Source of the DNA: Polychytrium aggregatum
Lineage: Eukaryota > Chytridiomycota > Chytridiomycetes > Polychytriales
Assembly: GCF_025602895.1 (NCBI RefSeq)
Contig: NW_026516271.1
Location: 186,001 to 250,000, forward strand
Direction: 5' to 3'
Length of the DNA stretch: 64,000 nt
The notes below the pieces were generated by a model. The model had not been told where the DNA came from and did not search any database. It saw only the letters and a program-made list of their open reading frames with translations. This document shows, piece by piece, positions 34,866 to 46,319 of the stretch. The translations under genes were made by a program, and so were the position numbers. How positions within the stretch are numbered: position 1 is the first letter of the stretch; each line of letters starts with the position of its first letter.

Positions 34866-35370
34866 TCAATTCGATTTATTGGTATGGAACTGTACAGTGT
34901 GTTACTGGGTGTCTCTCACGTCAATCCTTGCCTGTTTGTTCCGGAAGCACAGTCTCGAATACACCCGGTCGACTGGCATTGATGTTGCGATGTGAGAATG
35001 TGACTGTATGCATCCGACCTTCTGGACAGCTCCATACTAACTCGAGTCGCTTGGCTTCCCGGCACTGTGAGCACACCTGGAGATTGAGTCGTTGAATCGC
35101 CGTCGCCGGGTCAGGGTGAAGTGCAGCTGTTTGTCCAGCATGTCTCCATCGAACACATGGCGAATGTATTGCAAGCATGAAGCCACCCCGGGAATCTTGG
35201 GACTTGGTGTGGTGCTCATCCAGCGCATTTTTGGGCTGGCAGCGATGCCCGCAATGGCGTCCTTGATTCAAATCACAGAACAGTCATGGTCAGCGCGCGA
35301 TGTTTTGGGTGATAACATTCACCAACGACCAAAAATCCGGGGGTGTCCCGTTTTTATTGGATTGGCTGTA
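34866..35370 (-). mobile_element. Deletion derivative of the Fanzor/mariner element, copy B
   Basis: The high-coordinate terminus (35344-35370) reads inward TACAGCCAATCCAATAAAAA then CGGGACA. The next 80 bp match the transposase-side end of the full element, through the place of the transposase start (CATCGCGCGCTGACCATGAC). The rest encodes Fanzor scraps on the minus strand: RWMSTTPSPKIPG, VCSQCREAKRLEL and RPGVFETVLPE. The transposase body and most of Fanzor are deleted. The low-coordinate terminus is a degraded match near 34866-34895, so that boundary is approximate. Confidence 0.75.
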
Positions 35371-35405
35371 AAACCAAGGCAGGACTCGCCCCAAGCGGAG
35401 CCACA

Positions 35406-37019
35406 TCAAATCGACGCGACCGCCTCAACGCTGCTGCTGTCGAATTGAGTTTTATCCTCGGAGGGAACATCCAGGGTGATGTCGTTGCGGAAGGTCTCGG
35501 GGACAAAGAAAATGTTGACGATCAGGCAGAGGGCCGACGCTCCGAGAGGGTACCAGATACCAGCATACTGGTTGCCGGTCGCGTTGATAAGGCTGAGGCC
35601 AACCAGAGGGACGATGCCGCCAAAGATGCCCGCGCCGAGCGTCTGGGCAACCGAGAGCGCGGTGTAGCGCACGTTGGTGGGATAGAGCTCGACCAAGAAG
35701 GCAGCCATGCTTCCAAAGCTGATGCTGCCGTAGAGCATCTGGACCCACACCAGGAAGCAGAGCATATACGGATTGTAGTTGGGGTTGAGGGTGAGGGCCT
35801 GGGAATCGGTGTAGTAGCGGTACTGGTTCATCAGCAGATAGATCGGGTAGAGGGTAACGATGGCCAGGATCAAGCCGGCCTGGATAAAGATCTTGCGGCC
35901 ATATCGATCAGAGAGCCAGCCGACGAGGACGTAGACCGGCGAGGACAGTCCGGCGGCGACAACCGAGATAACGTTGGCATCGACTGCTGGCAGCTTGAAG
36001 ATGGTCTGAAGATAGAACAGGGTGTAGAGCAGGCCCGTATACGACACGACACCTGATTGGGGCAAGCGAGCGGATCCGCATCAGTGTTGGTGAGCAGGCG
36101 AGAAGGGTGGGGGATCAGGAAACGAAGGGAACCACGCTTCAGGCAACCCGATAGACCCGACAGGCCGGCATCTGGGATCCAGACCGACGCTGCCGCAACG
36201 GATTTGCGGTATTCTGGCGTTGCATCCCATCGATGGCCACGCGTGACACGTACCTTGGCCCAGGGTAGCGCCGATGGTGCCGATGGCGATGGCGCGGAGG
36301 TTGTATCTGGTGAAGCACTTGGCAAACGGGTTGCGGGCGACCTTGCCTTCTGCCTTGAGAGCCTGGAAGATGGGCGACTCGTCCATCTTCATGCGGATAT
36401 AGAGGGAGGCGCCGACGAGGAAGATGGAGAGCAGGAAGGGAATGCGCCAGCCCCACACGGTGAAGGCGGTGCCGCTCATGCACTTTTGGCAGATCAGGAT
36501 GACAATGAGCGACAGCATGTAGCCAATAGCGGCGGTGGTCTGCAGATAGGAGGTGTAGTAGCCACGCTTGCGGATTGGCGAGTGTTCGGCAACATAGGTG
36601 GCAGCGCCGCCGTATTCGCCACCGAGGGCCAAGCCCTGGACGACCCGCAGGACGATCAGCAGGACACCGGCGGTGGGGCCGATCATATCGATAGTGGGAA
36701 GGCAGCCGATCAGGGTGGTGCAGGCGCCCATAAGGAACAGCGTGATGAGGAAGGTCTTCTTGCGGCCGGTGCGGTCGCCGAGGAAGCCAAAGAGCACGGC
36801 GCCGATGGGACGGAAGACAAAGCCGATGGCAAAGGCGCCCAGGAGCGCAATGACGTTGCCAAGGGCGGTCTTGGTGTCGTAGAACCTCGGGGCGATTGTC
36901 GAGCCGATGGAGGCAAACAGGAAAAAGTCATACCACTCGATGACCGTTCCGAGCGAGGAACCGATGATGATCCTGAAGACCTCGGCACGCGACAGATGCT
37001 TTGTTACGGCGTCAGACAT
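35406..37019 (-). CDS. MFS transporter, metabolite:H+ symporter (MHS/ProP-KgtP-type)
   Basis: Twelve-helix permease of 470 aa. Exon 1 is 36254-37019 and exon 2 35406-36052; GT-AG intron, phase 1. The start chosen is MSDAVTKHLSRAE because upstream sequence is His/Ile low-complexity. N-terminal GTVIEWYDFFLFAS is the hallmark of the bacterial MHS family (ProP, KgtP, ShiA). The MFS motif-A loops are GDRTGRKKTF (loop 2-3) and SDRYGRKIF (loop 8-9), and VQGLALGGEYGGAATYVAEH is also typical. Probable substrates are organic acids, betaines or similar small metabolites with protons. MHS proteins are common in bacteria and patchy in fungi, so ancient horizontal transfer is plausible; the intron shows it is domesticated. 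35371-35405 is the only spacer to the transposon remnant. Confidence 0.88.
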
Positions 37020-37202
37020 GGCGGCGGATGCCTTGGCGAGGGCAGTGGCAGAACGGAGCGGAAAAGGCGGGTGGTGGATGATGATGATGATGGAGCGGTG
37101 GTGGGCGAGGGGCTTCATATGAGGAACCGGCGGAATTCCACTCCTCCTCCCCCTCCACCACCACCATCACCGCCGCCGGCCTGTGCTGCTGAGGCGCTGT
37201 GG

Positions 37203-37255
37203 CTGCTGCTGTTGCTGCTGTTGCTGCTGTTGCTGCTGTTGCTGCTGTTGCTGCT
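37203..37255 (+). repeat. CTGCTGTTG-type repeat
   Basis: Five to six units of a 9-nt CTGCTGTTG repeat, potentially polyglutamine-coding on the minus strand but without a supported gene. Confidence 0.85.
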
Positions 37256-37949
37256 CGTGGTGGCTCTCCAGAATGCAGTGGAGCGGGGGGGGGCACTGCA
37301 AGCGCGCGCGGCCAGAAAATGCCGGACATGTGCGGCAGATGTGCGAGGCCGGGTGCCGGATTTGGATACAGCAATGAGACGGGGCATTTGGGTTCATGCC
37401 ACAGGCGGTCACCGGGGCTTGCGGAACTGCCGACCTGAGCCGAGTGGCCATGGAACAGACCAAGACGGGGTGTGGCTGTGGGGCGAGCGCCTTGTCGGCC
37501 GCATGACAGTTGACCGGATGTTTGGACCGGGCTGGCGGTGGTGATGGTTCGGAGGGGACTGGGGGGTGGAGGAGCACTGGTCATGTTGCAAACAGCGGGG
37601 CATGAACAAGCCCAGGCGAGCAATAGCCGTTCAGAGATGGACGAGGGCGAGGGCTTGAAAGAGGGTGGGCAGGCAGGCAGGCAGAGTTGGATCGACCACA
37701 ACGAAGCGATTCCATCCCAGGAAGAGCAGGACCGCCCTGGTGCTGCGCCGACAGAACGAAACACTGGCCATGATCATTTGTCATGTCCTGGATGTGCCGC
37801 CTGTGCCTCTGTCTGTGCATGGCTGTGCTTGTTGACCATCGAAGTGTCATGCATGAGGTGCTATGGGATGCAATGGGATGCAATGATATACAATGATGTG
37901 CAATCGTTCTGTCGATGCAGCGCCGCTGACAAACCCACACATCCACACC

Positions 37950-38124
37950 CACATCCACATCCACATCCACATCCACATCCACATCCACATCCACATCCAC
38001 ATCCACATCCACATCCACATCCACATCCACATCCACATCCACATCCACATCCACATCCACATCCACATCCACATCCACATCCACATCCACATCCACATCC
38101 ACATCCACATCCACATCCACATCC
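37950..38124 (+). repeat. (CCACAT)n hexanucleotide array, about 29 units
   Basis: Nearly perfect hexamer repeat of about 175 bp, 0.4 kb upstream of LPD1. It is open in all frames and yields spurious dipeptide-repeat ORFs. Confidence 0.95.
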
Positions 38125-38506
38125 ATCGGCAAAGCACCGCCCATCGCCGCTGGCAACCCTCGCCCTTGCCCTCGTCCTGCGGGCTTTGGGGAAGCTGCGG
38201 CTTACGTCAGCGGCCTCCGTCCCGGCTTGCGGCCCGAGCCGATTCCTGCGAAAAAAAGAAAACGCAAACCGAGCGAGGGCCGCAGCGAGAGCCCGGAGCG
38301 AGAGCACACACCGCGCGCAGTCGACTGTGGCTGTCTGTGCCGCCAGCGAGGGCGTGCGCGGGCAGCAGAGAGCGACTCCCGGCTGCGGCGAGAACGGCCT
38401 CCATTCGCCATCGCCATCCGGGCTTGGGTCGTCCTTCAAAAAGGCCCGTGGCTGCACCGGGTCGCTGGCCGCTTTCGTCCACAGGCTCTCGTCGCCATCG
38501 CCCAGC

Positions 38507-41705
<3,199 letters not shown>

Positions 41706-42333
41706 GCGCACGACCCGGCGCAGCTTGCACTCGTTCCTCGGTCCGCCATCCCCCTCCCCTCATTTCTCCTCATTCTCTGAGCATTCCTTCCCAGCGAATC
41801 GGCACTTGACGACGACGCTTGCTTTTCTTTCAATTCTTACACCGCTCGCATTTGATGCTTTGTCCCTCTTCGCGTGTATCGAGATGATCCCAAGGAGAAA
41901 GAGGGTGGGAAAAGGAGTGCTTTTCTCCACTGCCTGAAGCGACCAAAGGAGGCAGAGAGCAGGGATGACATTCATCCACCGCTGCTTGCTGTTTTCGAGT
42001 GCGGAAACGCCACCACACCTGCCGCCGCGCTTCGAGTCTCCGCCGCCGCCCCCCTTTTATCCCTTTTGTTTTCTCCCTCTTCACTTTACTTTTCTTGAGT
42101 TTGTCTGCAGATCGTTTGCCCTGCCATTCGCTCGCACCTCGCCTTCATATATCAACACAGCTCCTCTGAGAACTGCAGCTGGAAAAGACATTGCCGTCGC
42201 AAACCCAGAGTCTCACAAACACAAATGGGCCCGGCATAGCAAGAGGAGGTTTTGGCTCTGGTTCTGGTTCACGTTCAGCTGCTGCTGCTGCCGCCGCCGC
42301 CACCGCGGATCAGTCGGTCTGCTCGGTCTTTGG
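41706..42333. other. Intergenic region between LPD1 and the Fanzor/mariner element
   Basis: 0.6 kb of LPD1 3' flank, CT-rich in places (TCTCC/TTTTC). No gene or RNA recognised. Confidence 0.5.
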
Positions 42334-42361
42334 TACACTTTATTCAGAAAAAAACGGGACA
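42334..42361 (+). repeat. Terminal inverted repeat, Fanzor side
   Basis: TACACTTTATTCAGAAAAAA then ACGGGACA. The right terminus of copy C (read inward TACAGTCTATCCAGAAGAAA then CGGGACA) matches well. Confidence 0.8.
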
Positions 42362-42433
42362 ATATAGCCGTTTCCATGAACATGTAGTATGTGCTGTGCT
42401 TGCGTCAAGCAAAGCCACAATAAATAAAACAGA

Positions 42434-44807
42434 TCACTTTGGCAGCCTCCGAGTGAAGACCGCCGGTCGCTCTCCGATCTCCACAATCGACCTGCACACT
42501 GTGATCATGTTGCGCGCCGCATTGACGTCGCGATTCCACACTGTCCGGCAGCTGGGATTCTTGCAGCTCCTGACAAAGTGGGAATTCGCAACACTGGGCG
42601 CATCGAGTCCTTCCAACCGAACTGGCTCCAGGCACTTGGAGCACACTTGCGAGGTGTTGAACTCGTTCGTCGAGACTACCTTGACGCTTCCGTGAGGGCG
42701 ATGTGGGTGGCGTCGGTGGTGCTCGAACTGCTCAAAGTACCGAGCGAACCGCTGCCTCCGAGGGCTGGATGCATAGCCCTTGCCCTGTCGCCATGACGCA
42801 TTGCCAAAGGCGATCACCACATCCTTCTCCCTCGGGGCGTGCTTCAGGACGGCCTTGCACATCCTGTCGACGGCCACTTGGCGCCTCTTGTGGCCCGTGA
42901 ATCGATGGTGACGGGCCTTCTTGCCAAGGTGGAAGTCGAGCTGCACTCGCAGCTCCGGTCGCAGGACATGGGTGAGATGGACCTTGAAAGCCTCCGAGGA
43001 CGACACCTTGGGCGAGGGAGTGGTCGACATCCAGGTCTCGATGCTGAGTCGATACTTCATGGTATTGTGCCACTTGGTGTCGGACTTGTGGCCACACATG
43101 TGCTGGTAGTGGGCATTGGAGAATGAGACCACCTCGTCTTGGTGGCCCGGTGCTTGGATGACCGCCGTGAAGATGGAGCCGACTCCAGGATCGATGCCAA
43201 TCCAAGTGGTGCGGTTGGGGTCTGGGTCACCGATGTGGGCCTGGATGCGCTGTTCGGCAGTCGGAGGAGGCTCGATGGTCTCGGTGTGATCGGTTCGAGG
43301 CACAAACTTGACGAGGCCGATGGTGCATCCAATGCCAATCGGTGCTGATCTCGTAGTTGAACAGCTTGTGATTGATATCCCGTTCTTGGAAGAGGGAACT
43401 ACGCAGCTTGAAGCAACTGCGCCAGAGACGGTCCTGGTTGTTGATGCCGTCATCACCTTCTTCCTTGAGCTTGTCCCTGGTGAGTCCAAGGCGCTTCTTT
43501 GGACCCAGGAGTTGCCAAAGAGTGACCGTGTCAATCTTGACATACTTGGCCTTGGCTGTGCATAGAGGAACTATCGTGCACACGGCCGGAGGAGTGTCCA
43601 GAGCGAGCTGCTTGAGTGCCCAGTTGAGTTTGGATGCCAGCTTGTTGATCTTGGACTTGGTGGTGCCGAGCTCAGACTTGGCCTTGGTGAACCTCTTGTC
43701 GTCGGAGGGAATGCCTTGGGTAGTGAGCTTGTCCAGCTTGGCCTGGCGCTGCAGCTCGGTGACTCGGAGGGCGGGCATGTCGCAGTCGATCCACTTGTGG
43801 ACATTGTCGACCATCTTGTCCCGGGCGAGGATTCCCACATGGTGTGAGAGGCGATGGAGGGCCCGGAAGCGGTCCTGGTCGCTGCTGTACCGAAACTCGT
43901 CCAGGACGTGGCCAAACTCGGGATAGAGGAACTCGAGATCGGCCTTGGGTGGAGTCTGCCCTGGTTTCTCGAAGAGCTCGAGACAGGCCTCGATGGCTTC
44001 GTGCTTGTGCTTGTTGGCTGGGAAGACGGCAGCGCAGAAGCGGCGAAGGAGTCGCCAGTAGGCCAGGTTGAGGTGGGTGGTGCAGTTGGTAGCATAGGCA
44101 TTGACAGCCAGTGTGAGAAGCTGACTGTGAGCACCATCAGGCAGACGAGGGGCCGGAGGCAGGTCTGCGTGCCGAGTGGTCTGGTAGTCGCGAAAGGAAG
44201 CGACCAGATGCTCGTTGTATTTCTCATTGTCCCTGGTTGGGGAGAGCGCACCGGCCTGGACGATCCTGAAGCATTGGCGAACGAAAGCAGGGGTGGACTT
44301 GGAAATGACGGGGATGGGAAGATCCTGCTCGATGCACCGGAGGATGTGCAGGTTGAGCAGCCTGGATGCCTCGAACTGGATCTGGGTCATGGCCTCGACG
44401 GTGGCCTGGATCTTGTCGCGGAGAGCGGGATTGAGACAACAGCCATCCATCGTCTGCTTGAAGCAGCTGAACTGAGGGGCGGATGACCTTCCATCCACGA
44501 GTGGGACGACAGAACTCTTGAGGGGCCGGTATTTGGGACATTTGCTGGTGTTGCAGCGTTCGTGATCGGTGCCATCGCACTTGGGACATCGCTTGCTGGT
44601 ACTCGAGGAAGTAGATGGACCAGGCTCGGTGGGATCGACATCCATTGGATCTGCAGAAGCAGTGGTGGTGAGCGACGGAGCAACAGACGACCAAGCATGC
44701 GTGGGATCAGAATACGAACCAGAGACAGGCTCCGACTGTGACTTGGCTTTCTTGGGCCTGGGTGGCCGAGGCTGGCCATCACCGGCACCCTTACGCTTCG
44801 GAGGCAT
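42434..44807 (-). CDS. Fanzor (eukaryotic TnpB-like RNA-guided nuclease), frame broken by one extra base
   Basis: Reads from ATG 44807 to about 43338 in one frame and from 43336 to stop 42434-42436 in another, about 790 aa in total. The N-terminus is basic (MPPKRKGAGDGQ, RPKKAKS; likely nuclear signal), followed by a small zinc-knuckle-like CPKCDGTDHERCNTSKCP. The frame changes inside the conserved TnpB/Fanzor ISTDG segment, where an extra T on the minus strand (43337) turns TDG into TDW. RuvC-I Asp is in WIGIDPGVGS, RuvC-II region DVVIAFGNASW, zinc ribbon SQVCSKC...SCKNPSC, and RuvC-III Asp in WNRDVNAARNM. The usual RuvC-II Glu is absent, but a conserved Glu about 46 residues on (TNEFNTSQ) could replace it. 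Fanzors use an element-encoded guide RNA; I could not delimit one here. Confidence 0.88.
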
Positions 44808-45058
44808 GGGGGCAGAGGATGCTGGATGCCTGCCAGTGGTACTGGTCAGAACAGAGACTTCTCTTTATCGTACAATAGCGCGATGATCAGATCAAGGCGA
44901 GATGAGGGAAGAAAGCAGCAGGACGAAGGTGTGGCATTTATACCCGAGAGCAGGAACCCGTCGTTGCGGGCTGGTTGGGAAGCGACCCTGTTCAAAAATC
45001 GCCGAGAGGTTCAAGCCAGGGATTTGGGCGTGAAAATGGCGGCTTGATTGGAGGGAAC
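44808..45058. other. Spacer between Fanzor and transposase genes
   Basis: 251 bp inside the element. Probably holds the Fanzor promoter and the transposase 3' UTR. Nothing specific recognised. Confidence 0.4.
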
Positions 45059-45991
45059 TCAACCCCAGAAGCGCATCGCTCGCTCAATCAGCCGTGGGAA
45101 GACATCTGGAAGCACCCTCCGAACGGCAGACTCAAACAGGGTCACCATCCCGACTCTGAACCCCTCGGACGCATTCAGCGCTGCTGCCTTCCTGTACTGG
45201 TGCTTCACAATCCCAAAGAAGTTCTCGATGGGATTGAAGTCGGGCGAGGCAGGTGGGGTGAAGATCACTGACCATCCTCGGCGATCGATGCAGTCCAGGA
45301 CAGCCATTGTCTTGTGCATGCTGACATTGTCCATCACAACCACAGAGTCATCTGGGAGGGTCGCTCGCTCAAAGAACTCGACCATCGAGTGTGTCTTGAA
45401 TGATGTGGGGATGTACATGCGATGCAGCACACCAGAGTGGTTGATGGCAAATGCAGCCGAGACAGACTTGTGTTTCATGTGATTGCGCTGGCGAAGAGGA
45501 GCACCCTTCAGTGAGTACCCGTAAAGAGGAAAAATGGATCTCCTGAACCCTGTCTCGTCGACAAAAACGAATCGTCGTGGGTCGATGGAGCGGACCTGGT
45601 CCCTGAACTGTGCCACTCGCTCATCCAGTCGCTTGGACTTGTAGAGGTGTGTTGCCCTCTTGTGTGAGAGACCTGCTCGCTGGATGGCAGTGTGGCAGAG
45701 TGAGAGTGATACTTTCCTCTGGAGGATGGACTCGAGCTTGCATCGCAACACAGGACCAGTCTGGAACGGGTCCTGTTCAATCAGGGTGCGAATGACTGGA
45801 CATGCCTGCTCGAAGAAAGTGGATCTGCGAGCTGGGACCCGGGATGGGTCATCCAGCTTGCATCCTCGGTGCCATCGATGGATGGTGCTCTTGGATACAC
45901 TGAATATGGAGGCAACCTTACGCAGGCTATGGATGAGATCGTAGCATCGCAATGCGGCGGTGCGAAAGTCGGATGTGTGGCGAATGGTCAT
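45059..45991 (-). CDS. Tc1/mariner-type DD34E transposase
   Basis: Intact intronless ORF of 310 aa. N-terminal helix-turn-helix (SLRKVASIFSVSKSTIHRWH) is followed by a second DNA-binding segment. The DDE triad is seen: FVFVDETGF (D1), VVMDNVSMHK (D2) and FNPIENFF (E), with 34 residues between the second Asp and the Glu (DD34E, the IS630/Tc1 type). No stop or frameshift, so the enzyme could be active. Its start ATG lies about 57 bp inside the element's terminus, and copy B keeps this same terminus-plus-start region. It catalyses cut-and-paste transposition at TA sites in known relatives. Confidence 0.92.
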   Translation of the reverse strand: MTIRHTSDFRTAALRCYDLIHSLRKVASIFSVSKSTIHRWHRGCKLDDPSRVPARRSTFFEQACPVIRTLIEQDPFQTGPVLRCKLESILQRKVSLSLCHTAIQRAGLSHKRATHLYKSKRLDERVAQFRDQVRSIDPRRFVFVDETGFRRSIFPLYGYSLKGAPLRQRNHMKHKSVSAAFAINHSGVLHRMYIPTSFKTHSMVEFFERATLPDDSVVVMDNVSMHKTMAVLDCIDRRGWSVIFTPPASPDFNPIENFFGIVKHQYRKAAALNASEGFRVGMVTLFESAVRRVLPDVFPRLIERAMRFWG

Positions 45992-46048
45992 GGCCAGCGC
46001 GCGATAACATTGGGTAACAAAATATTCGATGAATGGTCAAAACCCGGG

Positions 46049-46076
46049 TGTCCCGTTTTTAATTTGATCGCCCGTA
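46049..46076 (-). repeat. Terminal inverted repeat, transposase side
   Basis: Read inward on the minus strand it is TACGGGCGATCAAATTAAAA then ACGGGACA. Copy B has the same terminus with few differences. Confidence 0.8.
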
Positions 46077-46319
46077 AATACCACGGGCACGCCCCCCGGA
46101 AGGCATTCTCTATTACACAATTATTACAGAGATCGCAACGGGATTCGGGGGGGGGAGAGTGGAAGTAGAAGAGAAAGGTAGGGGCTGAATGGAAACTAGA
46201 GCGAGATAGGGGGGGAGACAGCCAAGAGAGGCCTAGCTTCAGAGCACAAAAGCTCAGTGCCTTGGCAGCAAACCGGCTTGGCTCTTTGTTCATACCGTCC
46301 ACAAGCAAACTTCTCGCTC
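46077..46319. other. Short intergenic region between the element and PMT gene
   Basis: 243 bp downstream of the PMT stop codon. G-rich (GGGGGGGGA near 46148). No feature recognised. Confidence 0.4.

Larger units (their letters stand above)
37020..38506. other. Divergent intergenic region with simple repeats, MHS transporter / LPD1
   Basis: 1.5 kb that must hold the promoters of two divergent genes. Includes a GCTGTT-rich tract (37203-37255), a long CCACAT repeat (37950-38124), and GC-rich sequence before LPD1. The long ORFs here (His-Pro, Trp-Met, Asp-Val strings) are artefacts of the repeats. Confidence 0.6.
42334..46076 (-). mobile_element. Near-complete mariner/Tc1-type transposon carrying transposase and Fanzor
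   Basis: 3.74-kb element bounded by imperfect inverted repeats of about 28 bp (42334-42361 and 46049-46076). Both start with TA and end at the common core AAAAACGGGACA. Two genes are on the minus strand: transposase (45059-45991) first, then Fanzor (42434-44807), 251 bp apart. TA at both edges fits mariner-type target duplication. Three internally deleted relatives lie in this window (25265-25697, 34866-35370, 50614-51259). Fanzor capture by eukaryotic DNA transposons including mariner is known in general; the details of this family I cannot match to a named element. Confidence 0.88.

Noticed and set aside
37950-38124. CRISPR-like array
   Set aside because: Pure 6-nt tandem repeat with no spacers, in a eukaryotic genome.
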